Shown: positions 8,501 to 17,095 of the stretch, one piece after another
Position numbering within the stretch: position 1 is the first letter of the stretch
How the letters are laid out: the number at the start of each line of letters is the position of its first letter
Assembly (NCBI GenBank): GCA_024102665.1
Contig: JAGFJP010000077.1
Span: 1 to 45,230 of the forward strand
Origin: Thiogranum sp.
GTDB taxonomy: Bacteria > Pseudomonadota > Gammaproteobacteria > DSM-19610
Direction: 5' to 3'
DNA length: 45,230 bases
Made by a program: the position numbers and the translations under genes
The notes under the pieces: model-generated
The model's database searches: none
Seen by the model: only the letters and a program-made list of their open reading frames with translations
Told to the model about the DNA's origin: nothing

Positions 8501-10276
8501 TTACAGCGAGCGCCGCTTCGGCTCGAGCGCATCCGACAAACGGTTCGACAGCGCCGCGAGATCGTGGGACTCGATGAAGTTCTGACGCGCCTTGGAACGC
8601 GAAAGCTTGCCTGACGAGGTGCGCGGCAGGGTATGCAGCGGCACCAGTTCGACGTAGACATCGATACCCAGTTCCATATGCACCAGCCGGTTGAGACGGT
8701 CGACCAGGTTGGCGCGCTTGACGGGATCGGACTCGCGGCACTGGACCACCAGCACGCACAGCTCGGATTCATGCGGTGTCGGCACCGAGAACGCCAGGGC
8801 ATCGCCGATGCGCACCTCCGGCTGATGCTCGGCCAGGTATTCCAGGTCCTGCGGCCAGATGTTACGTCCGTTGATGATAATCAGGTCTTTCTTGCGCCCG
8901 GTGATGATCAGGCTGCCGTTGACGCGGTAACCGACGTCGCCGGTATTCAGCCAGCCGTCTTCGGAGAGGCAGGCCGCGGTCTCATCGGGCGCGTTGAAAT
9001 AGCCGGACATCACGCTGGGGCCACGCACGAATATCGAGCCGCTGCGGCGATCCGGCAACACGCTGCCGTCTTCGTCGCGGACCTCCACTTCGTATTCCGG
9101 CAACGGCGTACCGCAATCCACGAAGCAGCGCGCCCGTCCGGGATTCTCGGACAAGTGGATCGGCAACGCTTCCTGGTAATCCGAATGATGATCGCCGTCG
9201 ACGCAATCGGTGGTGTGGCCTTCGAACAGGGGCGCGAAACTGATCGCGAGCGAACACTCGGCCATGCCATAGCAGGCCAGGAACGCTTTTTCGTCAAAAC
9301 CTGCGGGAGCCAGCGCCCTGGCGAAACGCGTCAGGGTTTCGGAACGGATCATCTCCGCGCCAACTCCGGCGACACGCCAGTTGCTGAGATCGTACTTGCT
9401 CGCTTCGCCCGGACGCAGACGGCGCGTGCAAAGCTCATAGCCGAACGGAGGACCGAAGGAGATGGTCGCGCGGGTCTGCGTCATGAGGTTCAGCCACTGG
9501 CGCGGACGCATGGCGAACTCGCGGGTGTCGAGGTAGTCCACGGAAACCTGCGACGCCACCGGCACCAGCACCAGGCCGACCAGCCCCATGTCATGATAGA
9601 ACGGCAGCCAGGAGAAGCAGCGATCTCCGGGACCGATCCTGACGCCGTGGCGGATAATGCCCGCCAAATTGCTCATGACGGCTTTCTGCGTAATCACCAC
9701 GCCGCGCGGAAAACGCGTGCTGCCCGAGGTGTACTGGATATAGGCCGTATCTTCGGGTTGCGCAGGCTGGAACGCGATGTCCGCTTCCGGCAGGGCGTCG
9801 AACACCTGCGGCGAGCCGATCAGCCTGAGGCCGAGCCCGTCACCGGCTTCCGCCAGGAACGACGCGTAACCTTCCGGCGCCATCGCCACCGCCGCCTGGC
9901 TGCTCGCCAGCAAGCCACGCAACTGAGTCACATACACGGTGTGCCCGCCGAGGTTGACCGAGGCCGGCAACGACACGGGAATCAGCCCCGCATACTGACA
10001 GGCGAAAAAGAACCGCAGAAAGTCCGGATTGGTTTCCGCTACCAGGGCGACACGGTCACCTTTCTGCAGGCCCATGCCCAGCAGCTTGCGGGCCAGGACC
10101 ATTGCCTGTTCCCGCAATACGGCATACGGCATCACCGCGTAGAGTTGACCTCTGCCCGTGTAGAAATTTGCGCCGGTATCGCCTTGCGCTGCGTAGTCGA
10201 GCGCTTCGACCAGGGTGGCGAAATCGGCGGCACGGAACGGCAAATTGTGTAACGTTGGTGTCGATTCAGTGCCCAA
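8501..10276 (-). CDS. Fatty acyl-AMP ligase (FAAL-type AMP-forming synthetase)
   Basis: Activates a fatty acid as acyl-adenylate and usually hands it to an acyl carrier protein. The 591-residue protein has all ANL-family motifs: YIQYTSGSTRFPRG (P-loop), ACYGMAECSL, GWLNTGDVGY, GRKKDLIIINGRN and the C-terminal lysine in TSSGKLSRSK. The opening LPFRAADFATLVEALDYAAQ and the YGMAE motif are FAAL-like rather than acyl-CoA-synthetase-like. I prefer TTG 10276, preceded by AAAGGGA, over TTG 10333, which has no ribosome-binding site. The dedicated ACP at 33019 is its likely partner, as in the Caulobacter sphingolipid cluster. It is divergent from the GNAT gene. Confidence 0.9.
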   Translation of the reverse strand: MGTESTPTLHNLPFRAADFATLVEALDYAAQGDTGANFYTGRGQLYAVMPYAVLREQAMVLARKLLGMGLQKGDRVALVAETNPDFLRFFFACQYAGLIPVSLPASVNLGGHTVYVTQLRGLLASSQAAVAMAPEGYASFLAEAGDGLGLRLIGSPQVFDALPEADIAFQPAQPEDTAYIQYTSGSTRFPRGVVITQKAVMSNLAGIIRHGVRIGPGDRCFSWLPFYHDMGLVGLVLVPVASQVSVDYLDTREFAMRPRQWLNLMTQTRATISFGPPFGYELCTRRLRPGEASKYDLSNWRVAGVGAEMIRSETLTRFARALAPAGFDEKAFLACYGMAECSLAISFAPLFEGHTTDCVDGDHHSDYQEALPIHLSENPGRARCFVDCGTPLPEYEVEVRDEDGSVLPDRRSGSIFVRGPSVMSGYFNAPDETAACLSEDGWLNTGDVGYRVNGSLIITGRKKDLIIINGRNIWPQDLEYLAEHQPEVRIGDALAFSVPTPHESELCVLVVQCRESDPVKRANLVDRLNRLVHMELGIDVYVELVPLHTLPRTSSGKLSRSKARQNFIESHDLAALSNRLSDALEPKRRSL

Positions 10277-10842
10277 AAGCTTTTCCCTTTGAGGTTTATG
10301 TTCCGGTTCCCTTCCCGCGCGGGAACACCCCAAATCAAAAATTATCTACAGCGGAAATATTCGCTCACTGCAGGCGGGATATGTTCGCAAATATGCAACG
10401 CCGATTATCCTTACCCGTTGCGCAGGAACCGCTGGTTAGCGGCAAACCGTTGCTTTTCCCCAACGAATTTTTCCGCATTCTGCTGTCCCGCGAGCCGGAG
10501 TGAATTATTCCTACAATAGGGTAGAAACACAATACTTTTTCAACATAATTTCGGTACTTGTTGAACCTACTTCAGAGATGTCGTTATTCTGCAACAGTCT
10601 CCGAACAGAGATTTCTCGTGCCCTTACCGACCTCGGATGTATCTTTCTTAATACAAAATCCCGGAGTCCTGGACACATGGCTAGCAATATACAGGCCAGT
10701 TTTTCCCAGCAATTTCGGGAGGCTGCAGTGTATCCATGGCGTCACGAGGGAAACGTGCAGCCGGTCGCATTTCGGGCGCCGACTGGCGAGCGCCGGACCG
10801 GCCCGGTATCATCGCCGCTCCATCATCAGCCGGCGAATCCGC
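10277..10842. other. Noncoding region between divergent ligase and GNAT genes
   Basis: About 570 bases with no convincing gene. The middle (10500-10570) is clearly AT-richer than its surroundings and would suit divergent promoters; a tacaat hexamer lies at 10512-10517. No perfect -35/-10 pair, riboswitch or terminator was recognised. Short open frames here have no ribosome-binding site or recognisable product. Confidence 0.5.
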
Positions 10843-11982
10843 ATGCCCCAATCCAAGGATGAAATCACTGTCCGCGCCGTGGACAGCAAGGCCCGCCGCA
10901 CTGATTTCATCGACCTGCCACGCGCCATTTACGCTGAAGATCCTCACTGGATTGCCCCGCTCGATTTCGAACAGAAGCAGCGTTACAGCGAAAAAAACCC
11001 GTTTTTTCAACATGCCAGGTGGCGCGGCTGGGTCGCGTATCGCGGCTCCAGGCCGGTCGGACGGATCAGCGCCCAGATCGACGAACTGCACCTGCAGCGC
11101 TATCGCGACAGCACCGGACACTTCGGCAGCCTGGAAGCTGAAGACGACCCGGCCGTGTTCCGGGCGCTTTTTGAAGCGGCTGAAACCTGGCTCAGATCCG
11201 AAGGCATGGAGCGTGTCACGGGCCCCTTCAATTTATCCATTAATGAAGAATGCGGCCTGCTGATCGAAGGGTTCGACACCCCGCCATGCATCATGATGGC
11301 GCACGGGCGCCCCTATTACGCGCATCATAGCGAATTGTGGGGCCTGCGCAAAGCCACCGACCTGCTGGCGTACCACATCAGTCCGGATTTCGAGACACCG
11401 AAAGTCATGGCCGCGCTGGCGCAGAGAGCCTCGAGCCGGGTACGCATCCGCCATCTCGATCGCAAGGCGCTGGATGCCGAGCTGGCAGTGCTGCGCGACA
11501 TTTTCAACGACGCCTGGTCCGAGAACTGGGGCTTTGTGCCCTTTACCGAAGCGGAGTTCAATGAAGTCGGCAAAGCGATGACGCTGTTGCTGGACGACGA
11601 CTTCGTGCAGATCGCGGAAGTGGACGGCACGCCGGCGGCCATGGTTATCGCCCTGCCCAATATCAACGAGGCGATTCGGGATCTCAACGGACGTCTGCTG
11701 CCGTTCGGCTGGCTGAAACTTCTCTGGCGGCTCAAAGTGCGCTTTCCTTCTACTGCCCGCGTACCGCTGCTGGGCGTTCGCAAACAGTACCAGCACAGCC
11801 GGCTCGGACCCACCCTGGCATTCGTGGTGATCGACGCGGCAAGGCATGCGCTGGCCCGCCGCGGCGTGACCGACGTGGAGCTGTCATGGATCCTGGAAAG
11901 CAACTCCGGCATGCGCAGCATCGTTGAATCCATAGGCGGTATCGCGTACAAACGCTACCGTCTGTACGAGAAGAAGCTGTAG
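10843..11982 (+). CDS. GNAT-superfamily acyltransferase (candidate bacterial ceramide synthase)
   Basis: The 379-residue protein has an N-terminal part (FIDLPRAIYAEDPHWIAPLDFEQ) typical of a GNAT family found in lipid clusters, with VAYRGSRPVGRISAQID as the acetyl-CoA-type strand and a second GNAT-like half ending ELSWILESNSGMRSIVESIG. In Caulobacter the ceramide synthase (bCerS) is a GNAT-superfamily enzyme that N-acylates the sphingoid base; class and location make the same role likely here. The frame is open further upstream, but ATG 10843 is where recognisable family sequence begins. Only 10 bases separate its stop from the next gene. A generic N-acetyltransferase is the alternative. Confidence 0.78.
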   Translation: MPQSKDEITVRAVDSKARRTDFIDLPRAIYAEDPHWIAPLDFEQKQRYSEKNPFFQHARWRGWVAYRGSRPVGRISAQIDELHLQRYRDSTGHFGSLEAEDDPAVFRALFEAAETWLRSEGMERVTGPFNLSINEECGLLIEGFDTPPCIMMAHGRPYYAHHSELWGLRKATDLLAYHISPDFETPKVMAALAQRASSRVRIRHLDRKALDAELAVLRDIFNDAWSENWGFVPFTEAEFNEVGKAMTLLLDDDFVQIAEVDGTPAAMVIALPNINEAIRDLNGRLLPFGWLKLLWRLKVRFPSTARVPLLGVRKQYQHSRLGPTLAFVVIDAARHALARRGVTDVELSWILESNSGMRSIVESIGGIAYKRYRLYEKKL

Positions 11983-11992
11983 CCGCCACCTG

Positions 11993-12787
11993 ATGCATGC
12001 CACCCCGTTTACCGCTGTCGTCCTCGCCGCCGACCGGAATCCCGATGATCCGCTGGTGAAGAACGCCGGCGTATGTTGCAAGGCACTGGTTGAAATCGAC
12101 GGCGCACCCATGCTGCAGCGCGTCATCGGGGCCTTGCAGGACACCGCGTCGGTGCAGCGCATCCTGGTCTCGGGGCCCGCCCGCAACTGTCTGGACAGCA
12201 GTCCGTGGCTGCAGCAGGCGCTGGACGAAGGCCGCGTTGACTGGGTCGAGCCGGACCGCAGTCCCAGCACCAGCGCCTTTCGTTCCATGCAGCAGGTCGC
12301 CGCCGCTACCCCGGTGCTGATCACCACGGCCGATCACCCGTTGCTGCGCGCCGACATCGTCGAGCATTTTCTCAGTGAAGCGAGGCGCAGCGGCGCCGAC
12401 GTCGCGGTCGGCCTGACCACCTTTGCCTCCATCCGCAGAAAATTTCCCAACGCCACCAAGACCGTGCTGCGTTTTCGCGATGGCGGCTACTGCGGCTGCA
12501 ACCTGTTCGCCTTCCTTACGCCGCAATCGCGCGCGGTAGCCGAGGCCTGGCGCAAGGTCGAGCAGCAGCGCAAGAATCCGTTACGGGTCATCGGTCAACT
12601 GGGATGGTGGTCGGTGCTGCTCTACCTGCTCGGGAGACTGTCGCTGGAACGCGCGCTGCAACAGCTTTCGGCGCGCCTGAAGGTGCGCATCCATGCGGTG
12701 ATAATGCCGTTCCCGGAATCCGCCATCGATGTCGATTCCATTGCCGATCAGAAACTGGTGGAGGAAATCACCGGCAGCGACAGGTGA
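11993..12787 (+). CDS. MobA-like NTP transferase, CpgA-type (ceramide headgroup pathway candidate)
   Basis: Nucleotidyltransferase of the GT-A/MobA fold, 264 residues. It shows an N-terminal nucleotide loop (AVVLAADRN, less glycine-rich than usual), the substrate lysine region CCKALVEIDGAPMLQRVI, and TTADHPLL about residue 106 as the metal-binding Asp. The C-terminal part has a hydrophobic patch (WWSVLLYLLGRLSLERAL) that may sit on the membrane. An NTP transferase of this kind lies with the lipid kinase in the Caulobacter ceramide-phosphoglycerate genes (CpgA, as I recall). It follows the GNAT gene by 10 bases. Its 3' end overlaps the opposite-strand phosphoesterase by 40 bases. Confidence 0.8.
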   Translation: MHATPFTAVVLAADRNPDDPLVKNAGVCCKALVEIDGAPMLQRVIGALQDTASVQRILVSGPARNCLDSSPWLQQALDEGRVDWVEPDRSPSTSAFRSMQQVAAATPVLITTADHPLLRADIVEHFLSEARRSGADVAVGLTTFASIRRKFPNATKTVLRFRDGGYCGCNLFAFLTPQSRAVAEAWRKVEQQRKNPLRVIGQLGWWSVLLYLLGRLSLERALQQLSARLKVRIHAVIMPFPESAIDVDSIADQKLVEEITGSDR

Positions 12788-13707
12788 TGTTCGTCCTCGG
12801 CACGGAAGTCGCGCGTCGCGGACTGATAGCCGCGCACCTGCACCTGTACTGACCAGCCTTGCGCCTGGCGCGTCACCGTATAGAGGTAATACTGCGCATG
12901 CTGCCCCGGGCGCAGACCGATCGCCGAGGCCGACGGAATGCCGAACACCGGGATAGTCCGTGCATTGCCGTCGATCTGCGAGCGATGCGCGCGATGTCCA
13001 TGCCCGTGCAGGACCAGCTCGGCGCCGACGCTTTCCAGCACCTGGCACAGGGCCCTGCCGTCGGTCAGGCGCTTGCGCCATTTCTCGTCCTCGATGCGCG
13101 GCGGGTGATGCAGCAGAACGATACGGAACAGCTCCTGTTCGCCGGTGTGGCGCAGGATGTCCGTCAAACGGTCGATCTGCGCCGCGCCCAGCGAACCGGT
13201 TGCCAGGAATGGCGCGGTGACGCAGGCGCTGGACAGCCCGATCAGCGCGACACCATCGCGAATGCGCAGGCTCGGGAAAATGTCCGCAGGGCCGTGCCCG
13301 CCCTGCGCAGGGAACGGCGCATCGGAACGCATGTAGGGTTCCCACAGCGCGAAGGTGCTCGCCCAGGACGCGCGCGCATAGGCATCGTGGTTGCCGGGCA
13401 CTACCGTCACCCGTTCTGCGCCGCCCAGCCGCTCCAGCCACTGACGCGCTTCGCGGAATTCCTGCGGCAGGCCGAGATGCGTCAGGTCGCCGGTGATGAC
13501 AATGTGTTCGGGCGCGGCGCGCCACAGATCGGCCACCAGCGCATCGAGCACTTCGGGACGGTGTTCGAAGCGACGCTTGCGGCGCCACGACAGATAGCCC
13601 AGCACGCGCTTGTTGAGCAGCTGCTGCCAGCGCACGTCTTCCAGGGACGTCAGGTGCGGATCGGAAAGCTGCGCGAAACAGAAGGAAGGCGGCGGCGATG
13701 CGCTCAT
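12748..13707 (-). CDS. Calcineurin-like metallophosphoesterase
   Basis: Predicted cytoplasmic metal-dependent phosphoesterase of 319 residues. All metallophosphoesterase blocks are visible in order: QLSDPHL (D-x-H), VITGDLTHLG (GD), VVPGNHDAYA (GNHD), VLLHHPP and LHGHGHRAH (GH-x-H). It lies between the NTP transferase and the lipid kinase but on the opposite strand. It may hydrolyse a nucleotide-linked or phospholipid intermediate (compare LpxH, UDP-diacylglucosamine hydrolase, of the same superfamily); that is inference. The start is ATG 13707; the open frame upstream runs into a palindromic repeat and is not coding. Confidence 0.88.
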   Translation of the reverse strand: MSASPPPSFCFAQLSDPHLTSLEDVRWQQLLNKRVLGYLSWRRKRRFEHRPEVLDALVADLWRAAPEHIVITGDLTHLGLPQEFREARQWLERLGGAERVTVVPGNHDAYARASWASTFALWEPYMRSDAPFPAQGGHGPADIFPSLRIRDGVALIGLSSACVTAPFLATGSLGAAQIDRLTDILRHTGEQELFRIVLLHHPPRIEDEKWRKRLTDGRALCQVLESVGAELVLHGHGHRAHRSQIDGNARTIPVFGIPSASAIGLRPGQHAQYYLYTVTRQAQGWSVQVQVRGYQSATRDFRAEDEHHLSLPVISSTSF

Positions 13708-13788
13708 GCCAGGGTCTCGGTTTGTGGGTGCATCAGTTGATTCCTGTCCAGGGTTGTTGTCAGCGCCCGGCGCGCGCGATCCGGATTC

Positions 13789-13872
13789 GTCGTTGCGAGG
13801 AGCGCAGCGACGTGGCAATCTCCCGGCGATACATTCCGCTTCACGAGATTGCCGCGCTTCGCTCGCAATGAC
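13789..13872. repeat. Dispersed palindromic repeat, copy 2 (ATTGCGA type)
   Basis: Outer arms gtcgttgcga (13789-13798) and tcgcaatgac (13863-13872), inner arms gcaatctc (13815-13822) and gagattgc (13845-13852). These are the same nested arms as at 1975-2084, here without the extra internal sequence. It sits between the divergent phosphoesterase and lipid kinase genes, so it may lie in both leaders. Confidence 0.75.
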
Positions 13873-13908
13873 AGAACTGTCCGTACATTCAACCTCCGTA
13901 GCCGCCCA

Positions 13909-14883
13909 TTGAACACGCCCCTCATCGGCCTGATCAGCAATCCGCACAGCCGGCGCAACCGTTCACAGCTGGCGGCCGTGCAGCGTATTGTGGCAAATCA
14001 CCCCGCGATCCACCATGCCGTCACCGCCGGCATGGAGCAGATCCCCGCCGCGCTGCGCGATTTCGCGGCCAAAGGTGTCAACGTGCTCGCCATCAACGGC
14101 GGCGACGGCACCACGGCGCACGTATTCACCGAACTTTTCGAGCACCGCCCTTTCAACGCGCCGCCCTCGATCATCATATTGCCAGGCGGCACCACCAACA
14201 TGAATGCGGGCGATGCCGGCATGACCGGGAGTCTCGTCAAGGCCGTGCAGCGCATGGCGCAATGGGCGAGCGGTGACAGCAGCAGACAGGCACAACGCCT
14301 GAAGCGGCCGGTGCTGCGGGTGCAGGCGGGCAACGTCGCGAGCCCGGCCTACGGCATGTTCTTCGGCGCCGGCATCATTATCCGCGGCATCGAATACTGC
14401 CACAGCAACGTGCACAGGCTCGGCATCCGCAATGAAATCGGCCCCGGCATCGCCCTGCTCAGGAGCCTGTGGGGCATGCTGCGCAAGGAACCGCGATTCG
14501 CCGCGCCGACACCCATGCGCATCGGCCGCGATGCGCATCCCGACAGCACGACGAAAGACGTGATACTGTTGCTGGTGTCCAGCCTGGACCGCCTGTTCCT
14601 CGGCATGCGGCCCTGGTGGGGACAGGAAGACGCGCCGCTGCACTGCACCTGGCTCGAGAAACCGGCGCCGCGAGTTCTGCGCCTGTTCCCGTCCCTGCTG
14701 CGCGGCAGACCCGGCGCCTTCGCCACGCCCGAACGCGGCTATTGCAGTCACAATGCGCAGGAGATCCGTCTGTGGATGGACGCCGGCTATACACTCGACG
14801 GGGAAATCCACGAGGCCCGCGCAGCGGATGGCCCGCTGACTATCAGCAGCGCCGGCGTTCTTGAATTCATACGTATCCGATGA
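13909..14883 (+). CDS. Diacylglycerol-kinase-family lipid kinase (CpgB-type ceramide kinase candidate)
   Basis: Lipid kinase of 324 residues. Motifs are the nucleotide loop NGGDGTT (63-69), LPGGTTNMNA (91-100) and the C-terminal YTLDGE, all diagnostic of the DAGK catalytic family. The substrate is probably a ceramide or long-chain base, because its neighbours match the Caulobacter pathway in which CpgB phosphorylates ceramide; diacylglycerol remains possible. I start at TTG 13909 (MNTPLIGLISNP), where homology-like sequence begins, since the frame upstream is repeat DNA. No clear Shine-Dalgarno precedes it. The next gene starts 10 bases after its stop. Confidence 0.85.
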   Translation: MNTPLIGLISNPHSRRNRSQLAAVQRIVANHPAIHHAVTAGMEQIPAALRDFAAKGVNVLAINGGDGTTAHVFTELFEHRPFNAPPSIIILPGGTTNMNAGDAGMTGSLVKAVQRMAQWASGDSSRQAQRLKRPVLRVQAGNVASPAYGMFFGAGIIIRGIEYCHSNVHRLGIRNEIGPGIALLRSLWGMLRKEPRFAAPTPMRIGRDAHPDSTTKDVILLLVSSLDRLFLGMRPWWGQEDAPLHCTWLEKPAPRVLRLFPSLLRGRPGAFATPERGYCSHNAQEIRLWMDAGYTLDGEIHEARAADGPLTISSAGVLEFIRIR

Positions 14884-14893
14884 ACAGAGTAAA

Positions 14894-15856
14894 GTGAACC
14901 GCAACGCCACCCGACCACTGCCCGGGCGCGACATCGCCGCCCTGACTGCGACGCCGGATCATCCCGCGCTTGCGCACCTGGTGGATTCGCTGCGCGGGAA
15001 ATACGCTGACTGTGTCGCAGCGGTGCTGTTCTATGGCTCCTGTCTGCGCAGCGGCGATCCCTATGATGGCCTTGTCGACCTGTACCTGCTGGTCGACAAC
15101 TACCGCTGCGCCAACCCGGGCCGGGCCTCGGCGTTCTGGAACAAGGCGCTGCCGCCCAACGTGTTCTACGCGGAATTCGATCACGGCGAGCGCACGGTGC
15201 GCTGCAAGTACGCCATCGTTTCGCTCGCCGATCTCGAAAAAGGCACGTCGAAACGCTGGTTCCACTCCTACCTGTGGGGCCGCTTCAGCCAGCCGACCGC
15301 CATCGCCTGGAGCCGCGATGCGCAGTGCCGCGCGCAGGTGGAACGTTGCCTCGCTCAAGCCGTGGTGACTTTTCTGAACCGGGTGCTGCCGGCGCTGCCG
15401 GAGCGCGGCACTGTGCAGTCGCTGTGGCGCGACGGCCTGCAGCTCAGTTACCGCGCCGAGCTGCGCGCGGAGTCCTCGAACCGTTCGCGCGAATTGAGCG
15501 AGGCGGGGTTATCGTTTTATGAACAGGCGACCGCGCTGAGCGCCGGGCTGCTGGATTATCCACTCGATATCGACGGCGCGCCCCTGGAAAAAAGCTATCG
15601 CAGCAAGGTCGGCGCCCTGCCCCGCCTCGGCAGTCGCCTGGCCTGGGCCACGCGCATTGCGCAGGGCAAGCTGCTGTCGGTCGCGCGCCTGCTGAAAGCC
15701 CTGTTCACGTTCGAGGGCGGGCTCGACTATATCGCCTGGAAACTCGAGCGTCATTCCGGCGTGCCTGTCGAGATCCCCGATCGCGTGCGGCGTTACCCGC
15801 TGATTTTCATCTGGGGCCTGTTCTGGGACCTGTACCGGCGCGGCGCGTTTCGCTGA
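14894..15856 (+). CDS. CpgC-like nucleotidyltransferase-fold protein of the lipid cluster
   Basis: Protein of 320 residues. I recognise GSCLRSGDPYDGLVDLYLLVD (about residues 50-70), the Gly-Ser and Asp-x-Asp-like pattern of a polymerase-beta-type nucleotidyltransferase in which the usual DxD reads DLY. The C-terminus has hydrophobic stretches (RYPLIFIWGLFWDLY). Proteins of this type follow the lipid kinase in sphingolipid clusters and are sometimes labelled phosphatidate cytidylyltransferase (CpgC in Caulobacter). I infer a role in headgroup transfer onto ceramide phosphate. GTG 14894 is chosen over TTG 14861, which would overlap the kinase. It is followed after 15 bases by an ELM1 gene. Confidence 0.68.
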   Translation: MNRNATRPLPGRDIAALTATPDHPALAHLVDSLRGKYADCVAAVLFYGSCLRSGDPYDGLVDLYLLVDNYRCANPGRASAFWNKALPPNVFYAEFDHGERTVRCKYAIVSLADLEKGTSKRWFHSYLWGRFSQPTAIAWSRDAQCRAQVERCLAQAVVTFLNRVLPALPERGTVQSLWRDGLQLSYRAELRAESSNRSRELSEAGLSFYEQATALSAGLLDYPLDIDGAPLEKSYRSKVGALPRLGSRLAWATRIAQGKLLSVARLLKALFTFEGGLDYIAWKLERHSGVPVEIPDRVRRYPLIFIWGLFWDLYRRGAFR

Positions 15857-15871
15857 GGCACTGAAACGGTT

Positions 15872-16975
15872 ATGAACGACACCGCAATACACCCGCGCAT
15901 CTGGCTGGTCATCGGCGACAAGCTCGGCGACAACGCCCAGGTCGAGATTATCGCCGACGCCCTGCAGCTGCCGTACGAAACCCGGCGCGTGCTGCCGAAG
16001 CCGCAGTTCGTGCTCGGCAAACCGAAATTCAAGCCCGCGCTCGATCACCTCGATCTCGAACGCTCGGACAAACTCGAAGCGCCCTGGCCTGATCTGATCC
16101 TGACCATCGGCCGGCGGCCGGCGATGGCCGCCCTGTGGATACAGGAGCAGTCCGGCGGCCACAGCAAGATCGTCCTGCTCGGCAGGCCGAAACGCTGGAT
16201 GGAGCGCTTTGCGCTGATTATCGTGCCCTCGCAGTACCGCATGCCGGACGATCCGAAAGTCCTGCACCTGGACCTGCCGCTGATGCGCGGCAACACCGAC
16301 GCCATCGCCAGGGCCGGTGAAGCCTGGCGCGAACGCTTCAGCGAACTGCCGCGCCCCGTCACTGCACTGCTGGTCGGCGGCCAGACCAAGCCGTTTCGCT
16401 TCGATGCGGACGCGGCGCGCGTCCTGCTCGATTCAGCAGGCCGCGCCGCCGGCGACGGCTGCCTGTACATCACCACCAGCCGCCGCACGCCGCCCGCGGT
16501 AGTCGACACCTTCAAGAACCATTTGCCCGCCAACGCGCGCCTGTACTGCTGGTCGCCCGACAACAGCGACAACCCCTATCTCGCCCTGCTCGCGCTGGCC
16601 GACCGTTTCATCGTCACCGGCGACAGCGTATCGATGATGGTGGAAGTGGCGCGCCTGGGAAAACCGCTGGCGATATTCGCGCTGCCTTATCAGAAAGGCC
16701 TCGGCCCGCGCCTCCAGCAACTGCTGGGTGCCTGGTTGCACGGCGGTGCCGGGCCCGAACGCGGCAGCGACCGTTTGCTGATCGGGCTGGGCAAGCTGCT
16801 GTACCGGCTCGGGCTGGTGCGCTACTCGCGCGATCTCACAGCGGTGCACCGGTTGCTGTACGAAAAACGGCTTGCGGTGCCGCTGGGCGAGCCTTTCCCG
16901 TCGACTGGCATTACGCCGGAAAGCGAACTCGACGTTGTAACCGAACGGATTCATGCGGTTATTGCGCAGAGCTGA
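15872..16975 (+). CDS. ELM1-family protein, paralog 1 (GT-B-like)
   Basis: Member of the family named after plant mitochondrial fission ELM1 (PF06258), 367 residues. It opens IWLVIGDKLGDNAQVEIIADAL. The middle holds LILTIGRRPAMAALWIQEQSGG. The C-terminal half has VTGDSVSMMVEVARLGKP about residue 247, which resembles the donor-binding helix of GT-B glycosyltransferases such as MurG. The function in bacteria is unproven; I infer sugar transfer onto the lipid made by this locus. Two further paralogs lie at 26568 and 31760. It is co-directional with the lipid kinase genes and closes that operon. Confidence 0.82.
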   Translation: MNDTAIHPRIWLVIGDKLGDNAQVEIIADALQLPYETRRVLPKPQFVLGKPKFKPALDHLDLERSDKLEAPWPDLILTIGRRPAMAALWIQEQSGGHSKIVLLGRPKRWMERFALIIVPSQYRMPDDPKVLHLDLPLMRGNTDAIARAGEAWRERFSELPRPVTALLVGGQTKPFRFDADAARVLLDSAGRAAGDGCLYITTSRRTPPAVVDTFKNHLPANARLYCWSPDNSDNPYLALLALADRFIVTGDSVSMMVEVARLGKPLAIFALPYQKGLGPRLQQLLGAWLHGGAGPERGSDRLLIGLGKLLYRLGLVRYSRDLTAVHRLLYEKRLAVPLGEPFPSTGITPESELDVVTERIHAVIAQS

Positions 16976-17028
16976 CTTTATTGCCGCCACAGGAGACAAC
17001 CTGAAGGCAGGCCACCCTGCTCTATGTA

Positions 17029-17057
17029 TGGTCACGTCTATGAGGCGATGCTAAACT
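17029..17057 (+). promoter_or_regulatory. Possible sigma70 promoter for the tailoring block
   Basis: tggtca (17029-17034) and taaact (17052-17057) are 17 bases apart, with four of six consensus matches each, 39 bases before the ATG of the oxygenase gene. It lies in the 120-base gap after the ELM1 gene. Confidence 0.3.
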
Positions 17058-17095
17058 ACCGCGTTTCGTGAATCTGCAGGTTCTCCGACAGCGCC

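Noticed and set aside
8633-10252. 539-residue open frame antisense to the acyl-AMP ligase
   Set aside because: It is rich in His, Gln and Arg with no family motif, as expected for a GC-rich shadow frame; the opposite strand has all ANL motifs.
10381-10503. Possible 40-residue peptide (MFANMQRRLSLPV...) in the ligase/GNAT gap
   Set aside because: No Shine-Dalgarno, no recognisable family, and a composition no different from the noncoding surroundings.
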